This document shows positions 11,293-22,684 of a DNA stretch of 64,000 bases, piece by piece; position 1 is the first letter of the stretch; each line of letters opens with the position of its first letter. The stretch lies in the NCBI GenBank assembly GCA_004009845.1, contig RMBW01000015.1, positions 365,989 through 429,988 of the forward strand, read 5' to 3'. The DNA comes from Davidsoniella eucalypti. Its lineage: Eukaryota; Ascomycota; Sordariomycetes; Microascales; Ceratocystidaceae. Below the pieces are notes generated by a model that saw only the letters and a list, made by a program, of their open reading frames with translations, was not told the origin of the DNA and did no database searches. Both the position numbers and the translations under genes were made by a program.

Positions 11293-11812
11293 ACGTACTT
11301 CACCACTTCGCAGGCCACACCACTTCGCGGGCCACTTTTCCCCACCACCACCACTCCAACTTCAAGACGAGTTTACTTACGCACTTACGATGCCAAACTT
11401 TCTCCGTGAGTCTCGAATCATTCTTGTGATCGAGGAAAAGCGAACGACACCGGGATTGAGTATTCGAAAGCTTGCAAAGAAATTCGATGTCCCACGAAAG
11501 ACGCTCTAGTACAGAATAGCTGGAAGAGCCTTTGATGCCGATAGAACCCACGGCTTGCCGATCTTGACCCCGAGTGAAGAGAAGTCGATTGTTCAATATA
11601 TCTTCCAGCTAGATGCAAGAGGGTTTTCCTCCGGAGGGTTGAAGTGAAAGATATGGCCAATCGTTTGCTCGAGATACGCGGCCTTCAACTCGTCGGAACC
11701 GACCGCTTTGTCGCACGACAACCAGAGCTCCGTACGCGTTTCTCTCACGTCTATGACTGCCAAAGGGCCTTGCAAGAAGATCCCCATGTGTTGGACGCGT
11801 GGTGAAGTACGT
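11293..11812 (+). mobile_element. pogo/Fot1-type transposon, 520-bp internal-deletion derivative (copy 1)
   Basis: TA dinucleotides flank ACGTACTTCACC at the left (TA at 11291-11292) and its reverse complement at the right (TA at 11813-11814), as expected for Tc1/mariner-pogo insertion. The left terminal repeat is about 50 bp. The right one is cut to roughly 14 bp. From about 11390 the element encodes the start of a transposase (MPNFLRESRIILVIE helix-turn-helix region) with stops and a frameshift. All DDE catalytic parts and the C-terminus are missing. It is homologous to the 1.1-kb element at 52.5 kb and is non-autonomous. Confidence 0.85.
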
Positions 11813-12365
11813 TATATCAACACATATGAAGCATGGCTATGAAAGTTTTGACAACTGCATGAATACATACGTGCAAAAGATAAACTCTGCTGACGGACAT
11901 CAAACAGGCACCACTATGGCAGGACGGGAATAGGTCAGCAAATAGTAGAAAGCAAGCAAGTTTGACAAACAAAGTATATAGCTTAAGCTAGCAGAGCTCT
12001 TCAATTACCGAGGTAGAGGCATGATGACGAGAAATCTGTGACAAGCTCACACTGGTAGTGTTAATATATAGTTGGTTAATGTAAATTGGTGTCAGAAGGC
12101 TGCCTAGCAAGATAATCAACATAAAAGAAAGAAAGGGCCGGGCCTCTGTAGCAAGCAACTACAGATGTAATGTATGTAAATACATCTTGTTTCCGTGAAC
12201 GAGAATTTTTGAAAATACTAAATTAACATAACATTTAAATAAAAATCGACTATTAAATTAAAGAGCCTCGACGTTGCATATTCAGCCCTACAAAAAAGAA
12301 CACTAAAAAAGAACACTAAAAAAGAACTCAAAAGAAAACAACCATAAATCCTGGCTTCGTCGCCC
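11813..12365. other. intergenic between pogo derivative and tandem unit A
   Basis: AT-rich. Near 12290-12330 there are about three copies of a short AAAAAAGAACACT-type repeat just beyond the 3' end of the kinase-like gene. No gene is seen. Confidence 0.5.
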
Positions 12366-14996
12366 TCACTCTCCAGACATTCCAGTTGGCTCATGATGAG
12401 GTCGTTTGGCGCTTCGCTCTGGAATTTCACATGTATGATCCAGTGTTCTCTTGCTTGATGGGTAATGTTCTTGGATCTCAGACCTATCAAAGTCAGTGGC
12501 CATGATCTTCTTTGTTCTCGAATCATAGAAAACATCCCCTATATGTTCAACACCATAAGCATTGATCTCCTTGCGAATAAGCGTGAAAGCTTGAGATTGT
12601 TCATTACTGAATATTTTCAAAGGCTCTCCAGCATAAGCCATCAAGAGAACATGTCGACAATCATGACCTCGAATCAACAGACTCTGTTTGATATCAATCC
12701 TACCAAGACAGACTGGAATCGTCTTGCCCTGGAAAGACTCGAGTCTTGAGTATACATCAATCTCGTTCTGAAGTGGCTCAAGAGACACTGTTTCAACAGC
12801 CTTGCCAACAAAAGTGTACCCAAATGGATGCGCAGTGACCTTGACTAAATCCCCAATAGTGGCAGATTTATCCAATACGTCAAGATCATTGTCGAGATTA
12901 GTATCCATCTGAGTCTTGATAGTCTCCAGGAGTTGAGAGAGCACAATGGGATGCTGATTCGAAGCATTATCCATATTTTCTTTCCTATGAAGTGAAACAT
13001 TGGGGCAGTCTTCATCAAAGCTTTGTTGATGTACAAGGCTATACAGGCATTGCTGTGTGCAGTAACTGTCAAGTGGGGATCGTATAGGTAGAGAGCCAGA
13101 AGTTCCGGTAGGGTGATGTTCTGATGTTGCTGAGCCAAGGTCATCGTTGGCACTAGTATCAGCACTTGTGTCAGGACTATCGCTGTGAGAGTCATCTCCA
13201 TATCGTTCTGGTAGGTGTTTGAGTCGAGATTTCCGATCAGCCTGTTGTTGTACGCTGCCCCTTGGCTGTTCGAGGGATAAAAGTAACAGTGTCAAGATAT
13301 GAGCAACTGGTGTCTGCTTGATAGAATCAATCTGTGCTTGAATGACATTAGGATCTTGTGGACCATCTGTGATTTCACGATATGGTATACTAGAAATGGA
13401 CTCTCGAGGAACAGAAAGATGATAGGACAATACACTAGAGTCATCCTTATCTACATGGAGGAAGACAAAGCTTTCACCAGTAGTGATATATCCATACTGA
13501 AGCCCTGATTTCATCATGTAGTGAAGGACCTGGATTATAGCACAGGCAGTAAAGTGGCATGTCCGATCGAAAGTATACTCTGGAATTTCGTCTTCAATAT
13601 CAGGCATATCTGCTGTGACGATATCATAGAACACAGATGGGTTGGCACCTGATAGCAAATCAAGAGACTTTCGAAGTAATGCATGGGGCATCTTGTGGGG
13701 AGCGTGGTATCCTATACCAAGTAAGCACCTGGCAGGGTCTTGATGATCTTGAGGATTTGGGCGGCCTATGACAGTAGATTAGTATCAAAGCATATTTATG
13801 TTTTGTAGGTGGATGCTGCTAATGCCCTGTACAAGCAAAACCTTGTGTTGGGCAGATATTAATGGAGGAGGGGGAGGGTTAGTTACATCTTGTTGTATGG
13901 GATGGACCAGGATTTGAAGTGTCGTGTTTTCCTGGACTACTCCTGCAATCACCACGAGCTTCCTTTATTCTTGCTGGCCGAATCTCGTAGTCTGAAGAAT
14001 CAATTACAGCCTTAGACTCTGAAGAATACCGTGCGTTGACATCAAATATCACCTTTTTGATGCAATCATATGCTGTTTTCTCATCGCCTGTTCTATGCTG
14101 TAAAAAGAGATTGATAGCACACTCCACTCGATCTTCAATACCCATTTCGGAAAAAAATACAACATGTTCTTGGCATGATACTTCTTTGCGAAGAATTTTG
14201 GAGGAATAGGCAAGTGTGTCAAAGCTTGAGAAGATTTGTTGATTGTTGAAGAGAGTGTGCAACTGAGTGAACTTTTGCTCGTTGATACTCTCGAAATTGG
14301 TCCAAGGTTTCAAAAGGCGTGGATATAGTCCATTCTGAATTGGAGCAGGTCTACCAATTGAGTGGTATATTTTGTATGGCTCCATCTTCAAGGATTGGTA
14401 GCTGAGTGAGTAACTGTTGTAAAGGTATGTTATCAAGTCAGAATGCAGATGGGAACTTTGAGCTTCCTCTTTTTCAAGTCGAAGTTCGTCCATTCGGCGC
14501 CATGTTTCGTTTATTTCGCGATATTCTTGGTCTAATCTGCGACCAAGGTTTTCCATCACGAGTTCAAAATCTTTCTCTTCTTCGTTTAGTTCTTCTTTTA
14601 CCTTACGCATGAAGTATGCTTTCATGTCTACTTCCATGATATTAATAGATTCATTTACTGGCATTCCTTCTTCGTCTATTCTTCGTCGCATTTCTGCTGC
14701 CGCGGCTGCGACAGTCTGGTCTTCCATGAGTGTAGTAGCCTTCTCTGCTTCGGGTCGTTCTGCTTCTCTCTTGACCGTAAGGGCTTTCTCCTTATCTGGG
14801 TTTTCTTCTTTGGTCTCAGATGCAGCCTTTTCTGCTGTAAGCTTATTATCAGGCTCTTCTTCGTCATGTGGTTGAGCTTTCTAAGATATATGATGGATAT
14901 TAGTTATACGATTTGTTTTGCAGCCTATTTCAATTTTGGATTACTAACCTGCCATCGCTCTGGATGTTCTTCTTCCTTGAAATCCGATGGATCCAT
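12366..14996 (-). CDS. kinase-like fungal protein, tandem copy A
   Basis: Three exons on the minus strand give an intact 813-residue protein: 14996-14949 (48 nt, MDPSDFKEEEHPERWQ), 14880-13887 and 13765-12366. The introns are 68 nt (GTTAGT donor) and 121 nt (GTAACT donor, TACTAAT branch, TAG acceptor). The phases match and splicing removes the stop after TTRCN. The N-terminal third is a charged coiled coil (about 20-130). The middle holds YLYNSYSLSYQSL, PWTNFESINEQKF and YHAPHKM (about 370). The C-terminal part has FGYTFVGKAVE (about 660), HDCRHVLLMAYAG and MATDFDRSE (about 770). This order matches a large fungal family of kinase-like proteins, in which I recall the loop as HGDVRPAN; here it reads EHIGDVFYD. 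The catalytic Asp/Asn pair therefore looks disrupted and it may be a pseudokinase. The cellular role is unknown. Confidence 0.8.
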
Positions 14997-15103
14997 GATA
15001 GTTGATCATGAGTTAGAATGTATGTTTGAAGAAATGATGTTGATGATATGAAAGTGAAAACTCTCTTCTTTTGTACTCAAATTGGACATAAGGGGTGAGC
15101 TTT

Positions 15104-15160
15104 AGGCAGCAATGGCAAAACTTTTATTATATATTTGTGTATATTTGTGTATTGCTGCCT
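15104..15160. repeat. inverted repeat upstream of kinase-like copy A
   Basis: TAGGCAGCAAT (from 15103) and ATTGCTGCCTA (to 15161) form 11-bp arms about 37 nt apart, roughly 110 bp upstream of the ATG of copy A. The same arms occur upstream of copy B at 21941-21951 and 21998-22008, with a spacer of different length. The arms are conserved although the spacer is not. Confidence 0.6.
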
Positions 15161-16309
15161 ATTTTGTCACATGATTGATTAAAAGTATCTGTATAACTGT
15201 AATATTGTTCTGTATTGGGGCAAGGACTTCATGTTTTTGTTTCTTTTTTCTTTGATATGTACAACATATATATGGAACATGCACTCTATATATCTGCCTA
15301 AAACTACTGCCTAGAACTAGTGCCTAGAACTATGGCCTTAACATTATTTGTAATCACACTATCGAATCAACCAATAACAAGATCGCTTTGTTACCCTAGA
15401 AAGCTCATATTTTAATATCAATGAAGAAACTGCCATGGTTTTCGTCAAGGCCATAGGTTTTGTGTTCCGATTTCGTAGTAGTACAGGTCAAAGATAAAAG
15501 GAAGTACCCATTATCAACACATATGTACAGATGTAGTTAGCTACCCCCTCGTTTCGCCTTCCGGATGAAAGCCGACCACCAGTTGAGGGACTCAGGCCGC
15601 GTCATGATGGCCCAGGCCATCAATGACGCCTTTACTAGTCTCAAGGACTGCGTTGCGACGGCGCACGAACCACGGCTTCACAGTGGTGGCTAAGTCGGCC
15701 GAGGCAGGTGACCGCCTCCGGACCCACAAGGGCCTTATTGAGAAGAAATTCCAGGTCTCCTTTCTGGAGATAACCGATCGACTTGAGTACCGAGTGGTAC
15801 ACATCACCGAAAGGTTTTGCGACGCTTCCACGGGTATAGGAGGCCCCGCCACCCTCGAACTTGTAGGTAAAATTGCGCACACTGGAGTGGCGTCGGTTGA
15901 GGTCCGATGGACCAAGAACAACCACGAGAACTTGGGTCTGCAAATGACCTTCTTCTTCCCCAAAGAAGTGAACAGGTTCCAGGTTGGCCAGAGTTCGTTC
16001 TCAAGACGAATTCACCCACAGCCAATCATCCTTGTGGGAAGGTGAGACTCACAGCACCCCGGAGGAAGTCTTTCGCCGTACCAAGCTAGTCCGGCCTTCG
16101 AACATATCGGACACTCCCCTGAGATCGTTCTTCGTGGTCCCGCGCCGGTCCATCCCAGTCCCACAACACGCCAGTGACGTCGAAGTATGGGACTGCATGA
16201 TAAATGTCAATTCGACATCCCCTGGACATGACCAATTGACTGCATCTGTTCTCAAGCATGTGTGGAACGTGCCCACATGGAGGACATGGCTATTTAAACT
16301 CACAAACTC

Positions 16310-16705
16310 ATGTCTGGCCCTCACCATCCAGAAACCTTTCTAAAAGCGGAAGTCATAGTCATCCCAAAACCCAATAAGGATGACTTGACCAACCCCTCGA
16401 ATTGGAGACCTATTTCCCTCCTACACACTATTGGCAAAGGGGTGGAAAGACTGGTCGCTAGACGACTCGCCTTCTGGGCCATTAAGGCTAAGGTCACTGC
16501 TCCCGAACACTTTGAGGCTCTGCCTGGGCGAGCTGCCACCGACCTGGTGGAATGTTTGGTTCATGATGTCCGCGACTCCTGGACCATGAAGAAGGTCTGC
16601 GCCATGGCCACAATCGATGTGGAAGGTGCCTTTGATAGTTTTCAGCCTGGACGCCTGGCGGTCCGACTCACTAAACAAGGATGGCCGGAGTATGTGGTCC
16701 GATGA
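16310..16705 (+). pseudogene. LINE reverse transcriptase fragment (fingers/palm)
   Basis: The longest intact piece of the LINE. It carries LKAEVIVIPKPNKDDL, WRPISLLHTIGKGVERLVARR and the palm-motif ATIDVEGAFDSF with the first catalytic Asp. It stops at a TGA near 16703 where the family continues into the next conserved block. The remaining palm, including the YVDD catalytic box near 16875-16890, lies in another frame downstream. The fragment cannot encode a working enzyme. Confidence 0.85.
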
Positions 16706-18617
16706 GCCGCATCCTTCGCCTCCCGTAGGTTTGCTCGCTTCCGGCTCAGGGAGCATATCGGCGGCTTTCAGCCGATCCCGCATGGACTCCCACAGGGGTC
16801 CCCCGCATCTCCTATACTCTTCCTCCTCTTCTTGGAGCCACTTCTTAACGTGATGCCGTCCAGTTTTGGGTACGTGGACGATGTTGCTTTTCTCTGTTCC
16901 GCCAACACTTTGACGGAATCCTCTCGCCTGGCTGCTACTCGCATCGCTCAAGCCAAAGAGTGGTGCTGTGACAACGGCCCCTCCCTTGCTGATGGTAAGA
17001 TAGAGTTCCAGCACTTCCACAGAACAAGGCAAGAATCCCCTGACATAGAAATTGATGGGGTTGCACACGCTGCTAATGAGTCCACAAGGTGGCTAGGAGT
17101 ATACCTAGACACCAAGTTGCGATTCAAGACACGTTCAACACTGGACGTCCAAAGCGTCCGCAGTCGCGGCACACGTGCGCAGTTTGGGTAATACTGTTCG
17201 AGGGTGTCCAACACACCTTCTAAGGTCAGCCTCACTTGCGGCAGCGCTCCCAGTTCTCCTGTATGCGGCCGAGGTCTAGTACTGTGGAAAGACTATTTCC
17301 ATAGGCAACCGGGTCCACTCTAGCTGCTCAGGCTTCCTGGTGAACGCAGTCAATAGAGCACTGAAAAATATTGCTCGATCCTTCCTACCGGTGTACCGAA
17401 CTACACCCATATCTGCACTCCTCCGGGAGGCAGGTATCATGCCAGCGGACCGCATCCTCGATGAAATTCGAGAGAAGTCTGCTATCTGCTTCGCATCTGC
17501 GGACGGGCGTCACCCGCGCGCCAGCCGCATGGATAGCTGTGGCCCTAAACGAGGCCAGTCTGACCTACGGGCCAAACTCCGGCTAAACCCGCGCATCCCA
17601 CGCCGTGTCCTGCTCCCTCTCACACCTCACACGAAGCGTGATAACCAAAGAAAGTTACCAAGCTATGCTCAACAACATCTCCCCCTTTGACATAGTGGCA
17701 TACTCAGATGGCTCCAAACAAGCGAATGGTCTTACCGGAGCCTCTGTAGGGATCTCCCTTGGAGAGAACTACGAGGTATATGACGCTGAGGTTCAAGGGG
17801 CCCTATTAGGTTTAAAGAGGGCTTTCTCCTCCTACGCCAAGATTATGTCTGGATTATTCTAGACAACCAAAAAGCCTCAGAAGTCCTGCTGGACTCTGAT
17901 CCTACTATCACCTCGCAGCCCGAGATCCTAGATTTCCGGCGACTCGTAGCTGCTTGGCCACTACGAAGAATCTCGCACCCTGGCAGGCCGGGCCGAGTCC
18001 GAGTTCTTTGGTGCCATCGGCACATTGGAATCGAGGGAAATGAACAAGCTGATACCCTCGCTAAAGAAGCCTGCCTTCACGCGCCCGAATATTCGAAGGC
18101 GTCGCTAGCAGGTGCCAAGAGAGCCGTCAAACGACGGTTCCAACTAAAAGCCGCCGAATGGTAGCAGAGAGTAGCTCCATCCCTTTATAGGGAACTGGAG
18201 ATTCCATGGCCTAAGGGCCCTCCCGATGAGCTCCGTCTTAACAGACGACATCTCGGGTTCTTACTTCAGTATCGAACTAAACATGGCGACTTCAAGGCCT
18301 ATCACGACAAGTTCCAACACACTGATGCACATGTCTCATGTGCCTGTGGGCTCCCAAAGAGCCCCATCCATTTCATCAGATGCCCTATAGCCCGGCATAG
18401 ATACTCCTTCGCGGGTCGCAACCGCAGCCTCGGAACTCTGGACTTTGTTCTTGGGACTCCGCAGGGTGCGCTTCGGCTCGCAACCTTCCTCCGAAAGACA
18501 CAATTTCTTGAAGACTTGTGCCCTCTTCGGCCTCCTTTAGGTGGGGACTCCGCTGCACAGCGCCCACCGTTCATTATCTTATAATTGTTACACTATAACA
18601 GTGACCCTAGTCACACC

Positions 18618-18650
18618 CCCTAGTGATGGTTACCTCTATAACCACTAGGG
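18618..18650 (+). repeat. hairpin in LINE 3' UTR
   Basis: CCCTAGTG and GTTA pair with TAAC and CACTAGGG around a small loop, with a 3-nt bulge on the left arm. The stem is about 12 bp and lies downstream of the last LINE coding remnant. 3' UTR stem-loops are recognition elements for reverse transcriptase in some LINEs. That role is inferred here. Confidence 0.55.
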
Positions 18651-18784
18651 TTATACAGGGTTCCACCACGCCCTGTGTTTAGAAGCTAGATACACAAGTA
18701 GTTAGTAGATAGACACGTCCCTTAAGGTGATAGGCGTCCAATTTTATTGGCCCGACTCCCCCGCGCTCGTTAATAATAACATAC

Positions 18785-19110
18785 AAAAATAGTATTGAAG
18801 TTTTCAGAATTCTGGTCAACCTTCCCATCTACAACACTCGGAGGGCAACACTTTGAAGGTTCCAGTTGCCCGAAATATTTGGCTCTTCCCGTGTTTAGTT
18901 TAGCTCGAGTACCAAGAGAAGGGCCTAGAAAGGGACAATATTATCCATAAGGGTTATGGGCCTTGTGGGCTCTTGTTACAATGCCAGAGTAAACTAAATA
19001 TATGTAGAAAGAATTCGGCAACTCAAAACTGACTAACATGCGTTGATATGAAAAATGCTTGCACGCTTATTATAAAAATGGAATTCCTTGTAATTACACA
19101 ACATATTTGG
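18785..19110. repeat. flanking repeat X of tandem unit A
   Basis: About 320 bp (TATTGAAGTTTTCAGAATTC onward) recurs at 22571-22684 plus 23350-23570 beside unit B. It contains GGGTTATGGGCCTTGTGGGC in both places. It marks the outer edge of each duplicated unit and carries no gene. Confidence 0.75.
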
Positions 19111-19166
19111 AACACTAAAAATAACTCAAAAAAAGAAAACACCCATAAATCCTGGCTTCGTCGCCT

Positions 19167-21834
19167 TCACTCTCCAGACATTCCAGTTGGCTCATGATGA
19201 GGTCGTTTGGCGCTTCGCTCTGGAATTTCACATGTATGATCCAGTGTTCTCTTGCTTGATGGGTAATGTTCTTGGATCTCAGACATATCAAAGTCAGTGG
19301 CCATGATCTTCTTTGTTCTCGAATCATAGAAAACATCCCCTATATGTTCAACACCACAAGCATTGATCTCCTTGCGAATAACCTTGAAAGCTTGAGATTG
19401 TTCTTCACTAAATATTTCTAAAGACTCTCCAGCATAAGCCGTCAAGAGAACATGTCGACAATCATGACCTCGAATCAACAGACTCTGTTTGATATCAATC
19501 TTACCAAGACAGACTGGAATCGTCTTGCCCTGGAAAGACTCGAGTCTTGAGTATACATCAATCTCGTTCTGAAGTGGCTCAAGAGACACTGTCTCAACAG
19601 CCTTGCCAACAAAAGTGTACCCAAATGGATGCGCAGTGACCTTGACTAAATCCCCAATAATGCCAGATATATCCAATACATCAAGATCATTGTCGAGATT
19701 AGTATCCATCTGAGTCTTGATAGTCTCCAGGAGTTGAGAGAGCACAATGGGATGCTGATTCGAAGCATTATCCATATTTTCTTTCCTATGAAGTGAAACA
19801 TTGGGGCAGTCTTCATCAAAGCTCTGTTGATGTACAAGGCTATACAGGCATTGCTGTGTGCAGTAACTCTCAAGTGGGGATCGTATAGGTAGAGAGCCAG
19901 TAGTTCCGGTAGGGTGACGTTCTGATGTTGCTGAGCCAAGGTCGTTGTTGGCACTAGTATCAGCACTTGTGTCAGGACTATCACTGTGAGAGTCATTTCC
20001 ATATCGTTCTGGTAGGTGCTTGAGTCGAGATTTCCGATCAGCCTGTTGTTGTACGCTGCCCTGTGGCTGTTCGAGGGATAAAAGTAACAGTGTCAAGATA
20101 TGAGCAACTGGTGTCTGCTTGATAGAATCAATCTGTGCTTGAATGACATCAGGATCTTGTGGACCATCTGTGAATTCACGATATGGTATACTAGAAATGG
20201 ACTCTCGAGGAACAGAAAGATGATAAGACAATACACTAGAGTCATCCTTATCTACATGGAGGAAGACAAAGCTTTCACCAGTAGTGATATATCCATACTG
20301 AAGCCCTGATTTGATCATGTAGTGAAGGATCTGGATTATAGCACAGGCAGTAAAGTGGCATGTCCGATCAAAAGTGTACTCCGGAAATCCATCGTCTTCG
20401 ATATCAGGCATATCTGCTGTGACGATATCATAGAACACAGATGGGTTGGCACCTGATAGCAAATCAAGAGACTTTCGAAGTAATGCATGGGGCATCTTGT
20501 GGGGAGCGTGGTATCCTATACCAAGTAAGCACCGGGCCGGGTCTTGATGATCTTGAGGATTTGGAAGGCCTATGACTATAGATTAGTATCAAAGCATCTA
20601 TATTTATGTTTTGTAGGTGGATACTGCTAACGCCCTTGTGTTGGCCAGATATTAATGGAGGAGTGGGAGGGTTAGTTACATCTTGTCGTATGGGATGGAC
20701 CAGGATTTGAAGTGTCGTGCTTTCCAGGACTACTACTGCAATCACTACGAGCTTCATTTATTCTTGCTGGCCGAATCTCGTAGTATGAAGAATCAATTAC
20801 AGCCTCAGACTCTGAAGAATACCGTGCGTTGGCATCAAATATCACCTTTTTGATGCAATCATATGCTGTTTTCTCATCGCCTGTTCTATGCTGTAAAAAG
20901 AGATCGATAACACCCTTCACTCGATATTCAATCTCAATTCTGGAAAAAGATACAACGTCTTCTTGGCAGGATACTCTTGTGGTAAAAACCTCGGAGGTAT
21001 AGGCAAGTGTGTCAAAGCTTGAGAAGATTTGTTGATTGTTGAAGAGAGTGTGAAACTGAGTGAACTTTTGCTCGTTGATACTCTCGAAATTGGTCCAAGG
21101 TTTCAAAAGGCGTGGATATAGTCCATTCTGAATTGGAGCGGGTCTATCAATTGAGTGGTATTTTTTGTATGGCTCCATCTTCAAGGATTGGTAGCTGAGC
21201 GAGTAACTGTTGTAAAGGTATGTTATCAAGTCAGAATGCAGATGGGAACTTTGAGCTGCTTCTTTTTTGCGTCGAAGTTCCTCGGTTCTGGTTCTGCGTT
21301 GAGCTTCCTCTTTTTCAAGTCGAAGTTCGTTCATTCGGCGCCATGTTTCGTTTATTTCGCGATATTCTTGGTCTAATCTGCGACCAAGGTTTTCCATCAC
21401 GAGTTCAAAATCTTTCTCTTCGTTTAGTTCTTCTTTTACCTTACGCATGAAGTATGCTTTCATGTCTACTTCCATGATATTAATAGATTCTTTTACTGGC
21501 ATTCCTTCTTCGTCTATTCTTCGTCGCATTTCTGCTGCCGCGGCTGCGACAGTCTGGTCTTCCATGAGTGTAGTAGCCTTCTCTGCTTCGGGTCGTTCTG
21601 CTTCTATCTCGACCGTAAGGGCTTTCTCCTTATCTGAGTTTTCTTCTTTGGTCTCAGATGCAGCCTTTTCTGTTGTAAGCTTATTATCAGGCTCTTCTTC
21701 GTCGTGTGGTTGAGCTTTCTAAAATATATGATGGATATTAGTTATACGATTTGTTTTGCAGTTTATTTCAATTTTGGATTACTAACCTGCCATCGCTCTG
21801 GATGTTCTTCTTCCTTGAAATCTGATGGATCCAT
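19167..21834 (-). CDS. kinase-like fungal protein, tandem copy B
   Basis: Same three-exon structure as copy A: 21834-21787, 21718-20680 and 20569-19167. The introns are 68 nt and 110 nt and the splice signals are the same. The product is 829 residues and intact. It differs from copy A by scattered substitutions, an extra 16-residue block in the coiled coil (RRTRTEELRRKKEAAQ), one Glu fewer before KDFEL, and an extra codon near DIEDDGFPEY. The same kinase-like C-terminus is present with EHIGDVFYD in place of a standard catalytic loop. Both copies stay open through 2.4 kb of coding sequence and two introns, so both have probably been under selection or duplicated recently. Expression cannot be judged from sequence. 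Confidence 0.8.
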
Positions 21835-22684
21835 GATAGTTGATCATGAGTTAGAATGTATGTTTGAAGAAATGATGTTGATGATGTGAAAGTAAAAACT
21901 CTCTTCTTTTGTACTCAACTTGGACACAAGGGGCAAGATTTAGGCAGCAATGGCAACAATGGCAACACTTTTGTCATATATTTGTGTATATTTGTGTATT
22001 GCTGCCTATTTTTGTCACATGATTGACTAAAAGTATTTGTATAACTGTAATATTGTTTTGGATTGGGGCAAGAACTTGATGTTTTGTTTCTTTTTTCTTT
22101 GATATGTACAACATACTTATATATGGAACATGCACTCTACACATATCTGCCTAGAACTACTGCCTAGAACTATGGCCTTGACATTATTTGTAATCACACT
22201 ATCAAAACCAAAAACAAGATCTATACCCATTCGCTTGTAGTTATGGCATTACTCTGTTACCTTAGAAAGCTCATGTTTTAATATCAATGAAGAAACTGCC
22301 AGGGTTTTGTCAAGTCCATAGGTTTTGTGTTCCGATTTCGTAGTAGTACAGGTCAAAGATAAAAGGAAGTCCATTATCAACGCATATGTGGTTAGCTGAA
22401 GCAGATAAAACAGGATAAATATTAAGCACATGGTAAAAGGGTTAGATGGTTCATCATTCATACCATTAAGAGCCCAAATAGAAAAAATACGTAACTCATA
22501 GTGCTAATTAGTGAATTCAAACCCCGACCATCTTTCTGACCCTTATCACTATGTTCTTATGCATCTACAGTATTGAAGTTTTCGGAATTCTGGTCAACCT
22601 TCCCTCCTAAAACACTCGGAGGGCAACACTTTGAAGGTTCCAGTTGCCCGAAATATCTGGCTCTTCCCGTGTTTAGTTTAGCTC

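Larger units (their letters stand above)
15541..18780 (+). mobile_element. Tad1-clade non-LTR retrotransposon (LINE), 5'-truncated and broken
   Basis: About 3.2 kb of sequence lacks the tandem-unit homology. It encodes ORF2 remnants in several frames. Reverse transcriptase pieces run from about 16200 to 17190 (IPKPNKDDLTNPSNWRPISL, LEAR-like ALPGRAATDLV, then LPQGSPASPILF and GYVDDVAF). An RNase H part lies at about 17660-18170 (IVAYSDGS, DAEVQGALLGL, HIGIEGNEQADTLAKEA). A C-terminal Cys/His cluster lies near 18300-18420 (CACG...IHFIRCPIARH). ORF1, the endonuclease and the 5' end are missing, and several frameshifts and stops interrupt it. This fits a dead, 5'-truncated insertion. The left edge is the point where homology to unit B stops (about 15540); the right edge (about 18780) is less exact. 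Confidence 0.85.
12290..19110. repeat. tandem direct duplication, unit A (interrupted by a LINE)
   Basis: The unit runs from just beyond the 3' end of kinase-like copy A, through its upstream region and a flanking repeat (18785-19110). Unit B (about 19110-23570) follows in the same order and orientation. Gene bodies and about 500 bp of 5' flank align nearly base for base between units. Unit A contains about 3.2 kb of LINE sequence where unit B has about 180 bp of other sequence. Confidence 0.8.

Noticed and set aside
12300..22400. CRISPR array or other prokaryotic repeat system
   Set aside because: The repeats are two long direct duplications with introns and eukaryotic genes; there are no short regularly spaced repeats.
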